Source of the DNA: Algoriphagus aquimarinus
GTDB lineage: Bacteria; Bacteroidota; Bacteroidia; Cytophagales; Cyclobacteriaceae
Direction of reading: 5' to 3'
DNA length: 64,000 nucleotides
Assembly: GCF_007997215.1 (NCBI RefSeq)
Contig: NZ_VORW01000001.1
Location: 868,001 to 932,000, forward strand
This document shows positions 1-10,230 of this stretch, piece after piece. A program made the translations under genes and the position numbers. The notes under the pieces are model-generated. The model had not been told where the DNA came from. It did no database searches and was given only the letters and a program-made list of their open reading frames with translations. The first letter of the stretch is position 1, and each line of letters starts with the position of its first letter.

Positions 1-2
1 AC

Positions 3-2144
3 GGTAAAATGCTAGCTTTTGTCCGGGACGAAGGAAAAAATACGGCTATCATTGTTAAGGAATTGGCAACCGGGCTCGAGACAAGGATTGATACGGAAGC
101 CATCGAACTTGATCCTGAATTTTCCGCCGATGGAAAATGGCTCTATTATTCATCTGGAAATAGCGGTTCGATCAATCTACGCAGACGCAACTTAGCTACG
201 GGGGTAGATGAGCAACTTACGGCCTTACCACAAGTGGAGCGAAACTCCCGAACACTGGCAGATGGTGAAAGCCTGATGTATCTGCACGGTAGCGGGCCAC
301 ACCGTGTGCTTCGAATCAAAAACTTCAAATCGGGTACTGACTCCATTGCGCTTGCCCAGACACTGACCTACCACTTCACCGCGGATGCACATCCTGATCA
401 GCGACTAATCGTTTTCAGTGCCCCGATCGACAATGACTATCACCTTTGGACCATGGATTTGGACGATCCTCACGTAAAGCACCGACTGACGGATGGAGCG
501 CCCTTCGCATTGACCCCGGCCTTCAGTGCAGATGGAAATCAGGTCTACTTCGTCGAATTAGATAAAAACCGTCAATTCCGTCTCATGCAAATCAATACGT
601 ACGGAGGTGCTCCTCAACAGGTGATGATTTCAAATTGGGATCTTGGAGAACCTAGCGGCTCATTGAATGTGAAGGTGACCGATGCCATAGGAAAACCGAT
701 CACCGCCCGTGTCTCTATCGTGAGGGAGGATGGCTACCCCGTGGCTTTTCATGAGGATGCTACCTACATCGATCCCCAGTCGGGACGCCATTATTTTTAT
801 TTGGAGGGCAATTCGCAGTTCGCGCTTCCTGTGGGCAATTACCGAGTGACGGCAGTTCGCGGACCGATGACTCCGATAGTAGAATCTAGCGTTATCGTTA
901 AAAAAGATGAAGTTTCAGAGGCTAGCCTCACACTCGCTCCAATATGGGATGCAGGTGCTGCAGGCTATGTATCAGCAGATCACCATGTACATTTAAACGG
1001 AGACGGCCATCACCGAGCCACTCATGAAGATGCACTTCGAGCTATGGCGGGAGAGGATTTAGATTTACTGGCTCCCATGTCTTGGAATCGCTGGGAACGA
1101 CGAATTGATGCGTCTATTCTAGGTAAAGAAACGGTTAAGGATGGCCGAATTGTAGTCCAAAGCCAAGAGGTACGCTCTCACTTTCATGGGCATGTCAGCC
1201 TTCTTGGTACTGATAAACCTTATGCGCCTTGGTTTTGGGGACCAAACAATCCAAAACTAGGCGATCCCGATCGAAGCAATGGCGAGGTGTTGGACTATGC
1301 TGACCAAACCGGAGCTTTTACCACATATGTGCATCCGATCTCAGATGATTCTGATCCCTTCGACCAACTCGACAATGGACCCATTCCCATAGAACTAATC
1401 TCCGATGCCGTACTTGCTGAGCGCATCGGCTTGGAAATGGTCTGTGCATGGACCAGTCCTTTGGGAAACAGTCAGGTCTGGTATCGTCTACTTAACATTG
1501 GACGACCGGTGGCTGCCATGTCAGGGACAGACATGTGGGTTGATTTCCACCGTACCATGGCAGTAGGTACCGGACGAAATTATGTACGGTTGAGCGGAAC
1601 AGAGATTACTTCTGAAGCAGTACTTGAAGCGGCCATGGCTGGAAAAGGGTTTGTGACGACAGGTCCCGCACTGCTTTTCCAAGTAGGAGAAGACGCAAGA
1701 CCAGGTGATGTCATTTCTAGTGGGCGGCATGAATGGCAAGCCACTTTGGCCGGAACTAATGATATCGACGTAGTAGAGCTTGTGGTCAATGGAGTTGTAG
1801 TCGACAAGTTGACGGGAATTAAGGCAGGAGAAACGAGAACGTATAAAGGCCAAGTAAACCTCCCCAAAGGAGGTTGGATTGCAATCCGTGCCTATGCTAG
1901 TGAGCCTCGTGAAGACTCTTGGCCAAGTATGCACGCCCGGCCTTTTGCTCATAGTTCTCCCGTATGGATCGAAGCTGTTGGTAGTACCGACCCCAATTCA
2001 CGCAAAGCAGCTGCAGCCGATCTCATCCGGGCAATTGATGCTGCCGAACGAATAGCGAAAGCTGCCTACGGCGATACTGAGATGAATCGTATGATGAGCC
2101 GGTTTGAAGAAGCGCGGAATAGGCTTAGGGAAATGATGAAATAA
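3..2144 (+). CDS. TolB-like propeller fused to CehA/McbA-type (PHP-like) metallohydrolase, 5' partial
   Basis: The reading frame is open to the left edge of the window, and the codons before the first ATG (position 9) read as a TolB-type 'DGKMLAF' blade, so the true start lies upstream. Counting from that ATG, residues 1-210 carry repeated blades (SADGKWLYYSS, SADGNQVYFV). Residues about 215-310 look like a carboxypeptidase-regulatory-like beta-sandwich. The C-terminal part is a PHP/CehA-like hydrolase with an HxH metal motif (H326, H328 in DHHVH), later His-rich SHFHGH and YVHP motifs and an Asp in GTDMW. The family includes carbaryl hydrolase-like and other metal-dependent hydrolases, usually exported in Bacteroidota. 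The substrate cannot be told. The signal peptide, if any, is outside the window. The gene ends 219 bp before an unrelated membrane-protein cluster. Confidence 0.8.
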   Translation, partial: GKMLAFVRDEGKNTAIIVKELATGLETRIDTEAIELDPEFSADGKWLYYSSGNSGSINLRRRNLATGVDEQLTALPQVERNSRTLADGESLMYLHGSGPHRVLRIKNFKSGTDSIALAQTLTYHFTADAHPDQRLIVFSAPIDNDYHLWTMDLDDPHVKHRLTDGAPFALTPAFSADGNQVYFVELDKNRQFRLMQINTYGGAPQQVMISNWDLGEPSGSLNVKVTDAIGKPITARVSIVREDGYPVAFHEDATYIDPQSGRHYFYLEGNSQFALPVGNYRVTAVRGPMTPIVESSVIVKKDEVSEASLTLAPIWDAGAAGYVSADHHVHLNGDGHHRATHEDALRAMAGEDLDLLAPMSWNRWERRIDASILGKETVKDGRIVVQSQEVRSHFHGHVSLLGTDKPYAPWFWGPNNPKLGDPDRSNGEVLDYADQTGAFTTYVHPISDDSDPFDQLDNGPIPIELISDAVLAERIGLEMVCAWTSPLGNSQVWYRLLNIGRPVAAMSGTDMWVDFHRTMAVGTGRNYVRLSGTEITSEAVLEAAMAGKGFVTTGPALLFQVGEDARPGDVISSGRHEWQATLAGTNDIDVVELVVNGVVVDKLTGIKAGETRTYKGQVNLPKGGWIAIRAYASEPREDSWPSMHARPFAHSSPVWIEAVGSTDPNSRKAAAADLIRAIDAAERIAKAAYGDTEMNRMMSRFEEARNRLREMMK

Positions 2145-2363
2145 ACTGCTGCAACAAGAAGAATTTTATGAGCTAAAATCCCTTAGAGAACGATTTATCC
2201 TTAATTGGATTTCATGAATAAAGGATCAAATCCATTACCAGTAATTAGAGGATGCTTTTTGCATTAAAGAGTGCAATAGCGACAAAAATTTCTCAATATG
2301 TTGGTAACCTATTAGCAAAGTAGATATCTAAGATAAAATCTCGCATATGGCCCCGAATAGGAT

Positions 2364-3143
2364 ATGAACGACAACCGAGAATTATCCGATCAGGATAAAG
2401 ACATTTCGAACAAAGACCTGATTAGCACACTGAAAAAGAAGAACTGGAAATCCTATTTCAAAGAATTTTTCATGCTATTTCTGGCGGTTTTTTGCGGATT
2501 CTTGGCAGAAAACTACCGGGAGTCTCTGAGCGTCCAGAAGATCGAAAAGGAATACATGCTTTCCCTAATTGAAGATCTGAAAGCCGATACTTCGAATCTC
2601 CAAACCTACATAGCTTTTAAGAAAGATAAATCCATCCTAATGGATTCCCTGGCAAGATTGATGCTTTCGGAGGAGAGAAATCTCTATGGGAATCAGATCT
2701 ATTTTTTCGCTAGACAGGTGTTTGACGAGAAGCCCTTTGTCTATTCCGATGGCACCATTCAGCAGCTAAAAAATGCGGGAAATCTTCGCCTGATCCAAAA
2801 AAGAAATATCGTCGATGAATTACTTAAGTATGAAAAGAAAGTGAGGGTATTGGAGGAGTGGGATGAAAATGACAACAAAACTAAATCCACATTCAGAGAG
2901 ATGGGTGGAAAAGTCTTTAAGTCCAATGAACTTAATGCGACTATGGATGCCAATATGAAGTTCGTACTTCCCACAACGAATCCCCAGTTAATTACGGATG
3001 ATTTCAGTATCATTAATGAGCTGGCATTCCAGATTCATTTTTTATCTAAAATGTCCCTTGGGAACAGTTATCGAGCAGAATCTATACGAACAGATGCCAG
3101 CAAATTATTGGAATTGATTCACACTGAATATAGACTAGACTGA
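2364..3143 (+). CDS. One-helix membrane protein, DUF6090-like paralog A
   Basis: The 259-aa protein has a charged cytoplasmic N-terminus, one hydrophobic helix at about residues 36-55 (FFMLFLAVFCGFLAENYRE) and a long helical, Lys/Glu-rich C-terminal region. The motif 'helix, then xNxRE' and the following EKEYMLSLIEDLKAD segment resemble the Bacteroidota DUF6090 group of unknown function. The next gene (3146) is a clear paralog with the same KxNWxSYxKEFxMLFLA start and only 2 bp between them, so the two are co-transcribed and probably translationally coupled. No catalytic motif is visible. The function is unknown. Confidence 0.75.
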   Translation: MNDNRELSDQDKDISNKDLISTLKKKNWKSYFKEFFMLFLAVFCGFLAENYRESLSVQKIEKEYMLSLIEDLKADTSNLQTYIAFKKDKSILMDSLARLMLSEERNLYGNQIYFFARQVFDEKPFVYSDGTIQQLKNAGNLRLIQKRNIVDELLKYEKKVRVLEEWDENDNKTKSTFREMGGKVFKSNELNATMDANMKFVLPTTNPQLITDDFSIINELAFQIHFLSKMSLGNSYRAESIRTDASKLLELIHTEYRLD

Positions 3144-3145
3144 CC

Positions 3146-3889
3146 ATGGCAAAATCATCTAAAACCAAAGCTCAGGATGGTCTCGAAATTCAGCACATTA
3201 ACGTGAATAAGCGAAACTGGAATTCCTATATCAAAGAATTTCTGATGCTGTTTTTGGCAATTGTCCTTGGGTTTTTTGTAGAAAACCTCCGGGAATCCTA
3301 TGTGGAGGCTAAAAGTGCTGATGTCCTGGCCCAGTCCATGCTGGAGGATTTAAAGCAAGATCGGGTAGCATTGCAGGAAGCCATACGATTCTCACAAGAA
3401 AAAGACGAGCAGATTCAAAATTTCCTTCAGATGCTTCACACGCCAAGAGCCTCTTGGGATACCGTGAGTTTTTATAAAAGCATGACGACGGTTTTTACCA
3501 CCTTCCCTTTTTCCCCAACAGATGGGACCTATTCCCAAATGAAATCATCGGGGACACTCCGGTTTTTCAATCAAGTGCTTGTGAATAAAATGAATGCCTA
3601 TGACAACCAACTGAAAAAAACAGTCTTTCGGGATGAAATAATCGAAAAAGGAGAATGGGAACTTGTGCCTGTTGCCGCTACACTCATCAATTTTGAGGTA
3701 ACGGGAGAATTGCGATTTGACAGGCCTATTACCAAAGAAATGTATCTCAAAATACAAGACAAAAATATGCTGGATCTATTCATCAATAAAGTTGCAGTAG
3801 TCCGAACGATGATGGGACGTTCGCTTCAGGAGTATAAATCACAACTAGCCCTGGCAGAAGAACTTATAGCCGAACTAGAATCTAGATGA
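3146..3889 (+). CDS. One-helix membrane protein, DUF6090-like paralog B
   Basis: The 247-aa paralog of the preceding gene begins 2 bp after its stop. It has a hydrophilic N-terminus, one transmembrane helix at about residues 31-50 (EFLMLFLAIVLGFFVENLRES) and a helical periplasmic or soluble domain that contains the shared 'F..DGTxxQxKxxGxLR' segment (PTDGTYSQMKSSGTLRF), also found in paralog A (YSDGTIQQLKNAGNLRL). The shared segment is the best sign that both domains are homologous over their full length. No enzymatic motif is seen. The tandem arrangement suggests that the two products may form a hetero-oligomer, which is inference only. Confidence 0.75.
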   Translation: MAKSSKTKAQDGLEIQHINVNKRNWNSYIKEFLMLFLAIVLGFFVENLRESYVEAKSADVLAQSMLEDLKQDRVALQEAIRFSQEKDEQIQNFLQMLHTPRASWDTVSFYKSMTTVFTTFPFSPTDGTYSQMKSSGTLRFFNQVLVNKMNAYDNQLKKTVFRDEIIEKGEWELVPVAATLINFEVTGELRFDRPITKEMYLKIQDKNMLDLFINKVAVVRTMMGRSLQEYKSQLALAEELIAELESR

Positions 3890-3937
3890 AGTCTAAGAAA
3901 ATGTGGATATTGATAAACTTACCTAGCGCCAGTATAA

Positions 3938-4087
3938 ATAGCCGTTAATTGCCTTTTTGACAATCAGGATAAGAGTAAGTATCCACATGATCTCAATCAA
4001 TTTTTCAAAGTATTAATGAGGAAAGATTTTGGTCAGATTTTATTTGAGGCCAATCTAAAAGCAAATGAAACCAGGGGTTTTATCTAG
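3938..4087 (+). pseudogene. Possible decayed 3' fragment of a DUF6090-like gene
   Basis: Between the intact paralogs lies a 50-codon open stretch without a plausible start that reads as a protein-like helical sequence (PHDLNQFFKVLMRKDFG, then ANLKANETRGF) and ends in TAG. Its composition resembles the C-terminal helices of the neighbouring family. It is flanked by frames full of stops. I read it as a remnant of another family member, but the assignment rests on composition and context only. Confidence 0.3.
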
Positions 4088-4140
4088 AAAATTCTATCCA
4101 GAAATTAAGCTCTCCAAAATTTGATCAAAGCGAAGTCATT

Positions 4141-4860
4141 ATGAAAAGATTACTTAACACCCTCAGAGAAAAATGGCCGGAATATGTTCTGGAGATTTTG
4201 GTGATTACCATCGGGATCTATGGGGCTTTTGAATTAAATAATTATGGGCAAAATAAGGCCCAAAGAAAGGTAGAGATCGAGATCCTGAAAGGATGCAAAA
4301 CGGAGTTGATGGCAGATTTACTAGACATCAACATTAATTTAAAGGATTTTGAGAAAAGCATTCAATCCTTAAACCTGATCATTGAGGTACTTGAAAATGA
4401 TGGTACCTACCATGATTCCCTGAGTTCATATTTCAATTATACCTTACTCCCAATTCATTTTGTCCACTCGACCAGTTCCTTTGAAATGCTTAAATCCAAG
4501 GGCTTGGACATCGTTTCTAACCAAGCTATTCGTGGCAAACTGATTTCATTGTATGATTCCCAATATGAACTTTTTCTCCAAGCGGAGAAAGAAGAACTGG
4601 ATGAGGTACAGTACGGACTGAGACATATGCTCTCTGGACGTTTTGAGTCAGGGTTTAATTTTTCGGAAAGCACTTTTAGTGGGACCATGGTTCCCATAGA
4701 CTTTGAATCCCTCAAAAGGGACAAGGAGTACTTATATTTTATCAAAACCCAGCGAAATCGAACCAGATCCTATATCGAATATTTCTACGCAAACCTGAAA
4801 AACTCTGTTGAATCTATGATTCATGATTTGGAACTAGAGCTAAACAGACTCGAACCATAA
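4141..4860 (+). CDS. One-helix membrane protein, DUF6090-like paralog C
   Basis: The 239-aa protein starts with a short amphipathic segment (REKWPEYVLEI) followed by a transmembrane helix at about residues 15-33 (VLEILVITIGIYGAFELNNYG) and a long helical domain. The 'LVITIGIxxAxxLNN' helix is the signature of DUF6090-type proteins of Bacteroidota. An internal 'STSSFEMLKSKGLDIVSN' segment corresponds to the 'DGTxxQxKxxGxLR' segment of paralogs A and B. The function is unknown. A degraded tandem copy of its 5' part follows directly at 4864. Confidence 0.75.
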   Translation: MKRLLNTLREKWPEYVLEILVITIGIYGAFELNNYGQNKAQRKVEIEILKGCKTELMADLLDININLKDFEKSIQSLNLIIEVLENDGTYHDSLSSYFNYTLLPIHFVHSTSSFEMLKSKGLDIVSNQAIRGKLISLYDSQYELFLQAEKEELDEVQYGLRHMLSGRFESGFNFSESTFSGTMVPIDFESLKRDKEYLYFIKTQRNRTRSYIEYFYANLKNSVESMIHDLELELNRLEP

Positions 4861-4863
4861 AAC

Positions 4864-5056
4864 GAATCTAAGACAAATGGCCGGAATACATCTTGGAGAT
4901 TCTGGTGATTACCATTGTATTTTGGGGGCTTATGCCTTGAATAACTGAAATGAAAAAAGGAAAGAGAAGATCTTTTAAACAATCATCTTTGAGCAGCTTC
5001 GCATTGGTCTATCCAAGGATGTAAATGACCTCAAATACAATATTGGTAAACACTAA
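4864..5056 (+). pseudogene. Frameshifted, stop-containing copy of DUF6090-like gene (5' part)
   Basis: Directly after paralog C the sequence again encodes KWPEYILEILVITI. It then needs a frame change to continue as GAYALNN-stop-NEKRKEKIF-stop-TIIFEQLRIGLSKDVNDLKYNI. The first in-frame stop sits where family members normally have a Trp (LNNWNEKRK), so a single base change explains it. Together the frameshift and two stops show an inactivated duplicate of the 5' part of the preceding gene type. The 3' part is missing. Confidence 0.7.
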
Positions 5057-5103
5057 AAATCTGTGAAAGAAATTATAAATAGTGAACTGGACTAGAAATC
5101 AAT

Positions 5104-5570
5104 ATGATCGCATTTTCTAGAAAAATCCGCCAAAAACTTCTTCAACAAAATCAGATCACCCGGTATTTGGCCTATGCCATAAGTGAGATATTTTTGGTAA
5201 CAGTAGGGATACTGATTGCCCTTCAATTTAATTCTTTGAAAGCGTCAACAGTTCTACTTTACGCTTTTTGGAAAATCATTTTGAGCCCTTGATGTCAAAG
5301 CATGTGAAAAACTACCTATCCGACACTTCGGCGATGATGGTAATGGCCCAAGAAAGCAATCATTTTTTTTATGAACACTTAAAATCCATTGAAGATAAAC
5401 GGAATAGGAATCCAGAGCCGGAAATCAAAGAACTTCTCCAATCTCCTGAGTTTGAATCTTTCCTGATTGGTGATCTTGGAAGGTCGTTTAACTCTATCGC
5501 CAAATTAGAAAATCGATTTAGTCAGGCTGAAATAATCCAAAGTCAGATCAAAGAATTTTTAGAAAATTAG
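5104..5570 (+). pseudogene. DUF6090 family gene, internally deleted and frameshifted
   Basis: The 5' segment (5104-5240) encodes a typical DUF6090 N-terminus: basic start, then the ISEIFLVTVGILIALQFN helix. From about 5235 the coding potential moves to another frame, which reads SVNSSTLRFLENHFEPLMSKHVKNYLSD and on to a stop at 5570. In normal members a region of over 100 residues lies between the helix and such a C-terminal block, so an internal deletion with loss of frame is the simplest reading. The downstream half has no ATG and would need a TTG start. Confidence 0.6.
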
Positions 5571-6345
5571 ACGGAATATTATTATGGAAGCAAAAAAATA
5601 AGAAAGTTTTAATACTACTGATTTCAGATGAATTGGGTGTCTATCCAGCATTACTCAAACATATATTTAATTTTTGATAATAGGCTAGTAAACAGTCTTT
5701 TTGGTAGTATATACTATTATTACTGCTCTCCATAAGGCGATTTATGGTGCCCCTCTTATCTCTAACTATTTCCCCGGAAAGTAATTCGAAATATTCGGGA
5801 AGGTTAAAGCGAATTTTATTCTAAGTCAAGAATCTGGAATTTTTGGTTCTCCATATTTTGATAAATCAACTAGTTAGGTCTCAGGAATGTCAAGGAAATA
5901 GGTACTGAAGTGTTTTGAAGAAGGGCAAAATGGAGTACCTGAATTATATTTCGATTTAATTTTCTAGTATAATAAGGCAGAAAAAAATGTAGGTAAACTT
6001 TTAACTAGTAGTAAGTAAATCTGTTTAGCAATAAAGCTTTTCATAAGCTTCATTTTTTTAAGCATAAGATTCAAAAAATCCAATTTTTTACATCGATTTG
6101 AATTGATTTCTCTTCGTAATCACTTATTTTCAGATAAATAAGTGATTAATTAGAATTGTAATATTTTTAGTAGACATGCAAGTTTTACCAGATTCATTTT
6201 TCCTTCTTTTTACTAATGAGATAAAATCCACGCCTGTCAATTTAAGATATTATGGGAAGTTTTTCATTGCCATTCAAAATCCTACTTGAGGGTAAGTATT
6301 TAATGTTTAAGGTCGCCTTTTTCTCTCCAATAAATTTTTACATAG
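5571..6345. other. 775-bp A+T-rich intergenic region
   Basis: I see no open frame with protein-like composition on either strand. The region separates the decayed DUF6090 cluster from the first giant kinase gene and must contain that operon's promoter, but no convincing TTTG/TAnnTTTG pair could be fixed by eye. A perfect inverted repeat (6117-6148) is described separately. Confidence 0.6.
6117..6148. repeat. Perfect 13-bp inverted repeat, 6-nt loop
   Basis: The arms TAATCACTTATTT (6117-6129) and AAATAAGTGATTA (6136-6148) are exactly complementary around TCAGAT. No T-run follows on either strand, so it is not a classical intrinsic terminator. It lies about 200 bp upstream of the kinase operon at 6346, which would fit an operator or an mRNA hairpin in the leader. 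The function is not shown. Confidence 0.6.
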
Positions 6346-9300
6346 ATGAAGAATTCAATGATAAGCTCAAAGGTTAGTACGATTAAGATTTTTATTCTGT
6401 CACTTTTTGTTCTGTTGACTTTTCAGATAAAAGCTCAGGAAATTCAACTAGAAACAATTTCTATCTCCAATGGGCTCGCTTCGCCTCAAGTCATGGATGT
6501 GATGCAAGACAGCTATGGTTTGATTTGGTTGGCAACAGGTAACGGGATTCAGCGCTATGATGGCTACACTTGGAAGACTTTTCGGAATACCATAGGTAAT
6601 CCCAACTCCCTTCAAAACAATGTCACTTTTGACATCGAGGAGGATAAAAATCATGATTTGTGGATTTCCAGTGATATGGGTATAACAAAATATGATCGAT
6701 CAACAAATACCTTTATCAATTATAATTTTGTTGAACTTTTTGATTTAGCAATGGGATCTGGAAGAGTATTCAATATACTTGAAGATTCTCAAGGAAGGAT
6801 TTGGGCCGCGACTTTAGCCAAAGAAATCGTGCAATATGATCCAGTGAATGACACTTGGGTTCTGGCACCTTATGAGGTCGAGGGCTCAAAAAATGAGAGA
6901 AGTGGAGTCAGCTTACCGATATTAGAAGATAAAGAAGGCGGAATCTGGGCGGGATCTACTACCTACGGATTAATGCATTTTCCTAAAGGGGGAGCAGGGT
7001 TTAAACCTATAGAATTTGGCCAATTTGTTGACTTTAACTCTACAATAAATGGCATTTCTGATCTATTTTTTGATAAAGACGGGATTCTTTGGATTACCAG
7101 CAGACTAGAGATTCATAAGTATAACCTAGCCACTAAGGAGCTAAGAATGCTCACGCAGTATGATTATTCACTAGAGGATGTGTATAGCTATCTTAATTCC
7201 ATCAAAGAGGATCGGGATGGCAATATTTGGATTTTGAATAATTTCAGAGGGGTATTGAAGTTTGAAGGGAATACTGATTCATTTCAGGAGGTAATCGTTC
7301 CAGGTAATAGAAAAGTAAATTCAGGTGGCTGGACTAATCGCTTTACCCACATGCTCATTGATTCGAGTGGGATTATTTGGTTTGGTTCACTAACTAATGG
7401 ATTGTTTAAATACGACCCTATTAACAAACCTTTCAAGTTTTACGGCAATAAAGCTGAGGATCCAAAGTCAATTAGTCCAGGAGGTGTTTATGGACTATTT
7501 GCTTCTACCATCAACCCTGGTAAAGTATTCATAGGAACCCGCGGGTATGGGATTAATATTTTTGATGATTCCGATAAATCAATCACAAAAGTGAATTTTT
7601 CCTCCGATAAGGATATGTTCGGAGGTTCTGCCCGGTCTATATATGAGCAAAAAGATGGTACCATTTGGGTGGGGACTTGGGGGGATGGCTTGATAAAAAT
7701 GGATAAAGATTACAATGAAATCAAGCGCTTCAAGAATGATCCCGAGGATAAAAACAGCCTTATAAATAATCAAGTCCGAGTGATTAAAGAAGACCGAACT
7801 GGCAAACTCTGGATTGGTACGAATGGGGGCTTAGATGTTTTTGACCCAAAAACAGAAACATATAAGGAAATGGTAAGTCAGTATGCCAAAACTTATTCTG
7901 AAGAGATTATCAATAAGGTGAAAGATTGGCTTGAAAATGATGAAGCCTTGGCCATAATAGATAAGGTCACTGACAATAAAGAGCTCACCCAAGAAGTAGA
8001 AATCACAGAAAAGGCTACCTATTTCTTAGTGACAGTTGGCGAAGGTGATCTTGGCAGTATGGCTGATTTTGGTTGGCTGAAGAATCCTTCTGGTGAGACT
8101 ATCGCCGGTATGGAATCATTTGGAGAAAGTTTCTTCGCCGGAGGCACTCCAAAGAATCGAATGCAAATCACCCAACTTGAACTTTCTCCCGGAACCTATT
8201 CCCTGCGATATTCTTCCGATGATAGCCATCACTACAATAGTTGGAATGCCCCAGAACCTGAGTTTCTTCCACTGTATGGAGTTGCGCTTTTCAAGCAGGA
8301 AAACCAAGCGGAAAGCCAGGCAAAAGTGGTAAATATCAATGAACAAAATGCTGAAATAGTCATTCAGGATCCTAATATCTCCGATATTGAAATAGGTAAG
8401 AAATACATCTGGATAGCAAGTTTAAATGCTGGTTTAACCCAAATAGATCCTGAGACAAATGCAGTCAAATACTACACCAGTGATCCGCTTGACCCTACTA
8501 CGTTAAGCAGCATACAAGTCAATGATGTATTTGAAGATGAAAATGGACTAGTCTGGATGGCTACCTATGGAGGTATCAATATCCTGGATCCCAATACTGG
8601 CGAAATCACCAAATACACAGAAGAAGATGGCTTGCCTACCAACTTTTTGGAAACTATCCTTCCAGGCGAAAACGGTGAAATGTGGCTCTCTTCCAAGAAT
8701 GGTCTGATCCAAATGATCCGAAATGAATCTCTGAATAAAGTAACCTTTATCAATTACAATGAAGACGATGGAATCGGTGGTGATGTATTCCTGTCACTAG
8801 CTTCTGACAAAACCCCGAATGGTGATTTTTATTTTGGTGGTGATCATGGCCTAACCACATTTTCTACCATCGCATCAAACAAAGTTCCACCATCTGTAAT
8901 CATCTCGAATCTTTCGATTTCCAATCGCTCAGTGTATGATATGAGAGAAGATTCTCCACTGGATGAAGACCTTCTTTCCACTAAAGCCATCACACTCAGA
9001 TACGATCAGAATGATCTCAGCTTCGAATTTGCTGCACTTCACTATGCCAATCCTTCCAAAAATCAATACGCTCACATGATGGAAGGGCTGGATGAAGATT
9101 GGATATATGATAATCGAAACTTTGCTTCCTATACTAATCTCGAACCTGGTACCTACACCTTCAAAGTCATAGCTTCTAATGCCTATGGAGTTTGGAACGA
9201 AGAGGGCACTTCTCTTCTGGTTACAATTCTTCCTCCATGGTGGAAAACCTGGTGGGCTTATACACTTTACCTAATAGCACTTGTGCTAGTAATTTTTATG

Positions 9301-10230
9301 GCTTACTCCGAATTGAAAAGAAGAATTCGAGTGATGGAGCGATCTCAAAGTTTGGAGCGGGAAGTAGCACAATCCAAAGAAATCGAGAAAGCCTACACCA
9401 AATTAAAAGCTACCCAATCGCAGCTGATCCAATCCGAAAAGATGGCATCACTGGGAGAGCTTACCGCAGGAATTGCCCATGAGATTCAGAACCCTCTGAA
9501 TTTTGTGAATAACTTCTCCGAAGTCAGCGTCGAATTGATCGATGAGATGCAGGAGGAATTGGCTCAGGGAAACACCCAGCTAGCAATAGAGATATCCAAC
9601 GACCTGAAAGAAAACCTTACGAAGATCAACCATCATGGGAAGCGAGCTGACTCTATAGTAAAGGGAATGCTGGAGCATAGCCGCGTAAATACACGTGATG
9701 TACAACCTACCAATCTCAATGCACTTGCTGATGAATTTCTACGACTGAGCTATCACGGCTTGCGTGCAAAAGATAAAAGTTTTAATGCTGATTTCTCAAC
9801 AGAATTAGCGCCTACCCTTCCTAAGGTGGATGTGGTAAGTCAGGATATAGGTAGAGTAATTCTGAACCTAATTAATAACGCCTTCTACGCTGTGGATAGT
9901 AAGTCCAAAGACCTCAAAAACAAGGATGGCGATCTGGGAGATTACAAACCAAAAGTAATCGTACGGTCAAGATTAGTAGACCTAGCAGGGAATACAGGTG
10001 GGGTAGAAATAGCCGTAGAAGATAATGGCGGAGGAATCCCCAAAGCCATTAAAGACAAGATTTTCCAACCTTTCTTTACCACCAAACCTACTGGTAGCGG
10101 CACCGGGCTTGGACTATCTCTGAGCTACGATATCATCAAGGCTCACGGCGGAGATCTGAGAGTGAAAAGCATAGAAGGAGAAGGCACAGAAATGATCATC
10201 TTTTTACCGATCAAAGATAGATTCGCATGA
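6346..10230 (+). CDS. Two-propeller sensor histidine kinase (Reg_prop / Y_Y_Y / HATPase), kinase 1
   Basis: The 1294-aa inner-membrane sensor kinase has a signal peptide (residues 1-30, ending IKA-Q). About 14 Reg_prop blades of the form 'I.ED..G.IW.GT..G...YD' follow, enough for two seven-bladed propellers. They are interrupted at residues ~508-680 by an extra domain without blade motifs (see findings). A Y_Y_Y beta-sandwich (~884-962), one transmembrane helix (~964-986), a coiled coil and the kinase core complete the protein. The core has phospho-acceptor His1045 in [17 protein letters not shown], the N box at N1178, the G1 box starting D1226 (DNGGGIP) and the G2 box [13 protein letters not shown]. 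There is no receiver and no DNA-binding domain. The family senses extracellular ligands, often glycans, but the ligand here is unknown. Its TGA overlaps the next ATG (ATGA). Confidence 0.9.
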   Translation: MKNSMISSKVSTIKIFILSLFVLLTFQIKAQEIQLETISISNGLASPQVMDVMQDSYGLIWLATGNGIQRYDGYTWKTFRNTIGNPNSLQNNVTFDIEEDKNHDLWISSDMGITKYDRSTNTFINYNFVELFDLAMGSGRVFNILEDSQGRIWAATLAKEIVQYDPVNDTWVLAPYEVEGSKNERSGVSLPILEDKEGGIWAGSTTYGLMHFPKGGAGFKPIEFGQFVDFNSTINGISDLFFDKDGILWITSRLEIHKYNLATKELRMLTQYDYSLEDVYSYLNSIKEDRDGNIWILNNFRGVLKFEGNTDSFQEVIVPGNRKVNSGGWTNRFTHMLIDSSGIIWFGSLTNGLFKYDPINKPFKFYGNKAEDPKSISPGGVYGLFASTINPGKVFIGTRGYGINIFDDSDKSITKVNFSSDKDMFGGSARSIYEQKDGTIWVGTWGDGLIKMDKDYNEIKRFKNDPEDKNSLINNQVRVIKEDRTGKLWIGTNGGLDVFDPKTETYKEMVSQYAKTYSEEIINKVKDWLENDEALAIIDKVTDNKELTQEVEITEKATYFLVTVGEGDLGSMADFGWLKNPSGETIAGMESFGESFFAGGTPKNRMQITQLELSPGTYSLRYSSDDSHHYNSWNAPEPEFLPLYGVALFKQENQAESQAKVVNINEQNAEIVIQDPNISDIEIGKKYIWIASLNAGLTQIDPETNAVKYYTSDPLDPTTLSSIQVNDVFEDENGLVWMATYGGINILDPNTGEITKYTEEDGLPTNFLETILPGENGEMWLSSKNGLIQMIRNESLNKVTFINYNEDDGIGGDVFLSLASDKTPNGDFYFGGDHGLTTFSTIASNKVPPSVIISNLSISNRSVYDMREDSPLDEDLLSTKAITLRYDQNDLSFEFAALHYANPSKNQYAHMMEGLDEDWIYDNRNFASYTNLEPGTYTFKVIASNAYGVWNEEGTSLLVTILPPWWKTWWAYTLYLIALVLVIFMAYSELKRRIRVMERSQSLEREVAQSKEIEKAYTKLKATQSQLIQSEKMASLGELTAGIAHEIQNPLNFVNNFSEVSVELIDEMQEELAQGNTQLAIEISNDLKENLTKINHHGKRADSIVKGMLEHSRVNTRDVQPTNLNALADEFLRLSYHGLRAKDKSFNADFSTELAPTLPKVDVVSQDIGRVILNLINNAFYAVDSKSKDLKNKDGDLGDYKPKVIVRSRLVDLAGNTGGVEIAVEDNGGGIPKAIKDKIFQPFFTTKPTGSGTGLGLSLSYDIIKAHGGDLRVKSIEGEGTEMIIFLPIKDRFA

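Noticed and set aside
1521..1952. Long open frame of 143 codons on the minus strand inside the first gene
   Set aside because: It is fully antisense to the hydrolase gene, has no domain-like content and atypical composition; a shadow frame.
8093..8332. Plus-strand 79-codon frame inside kinase 1
   Set aside because: It lies out of frame within an uninterrupted, well-supported coding region and shows no start context.
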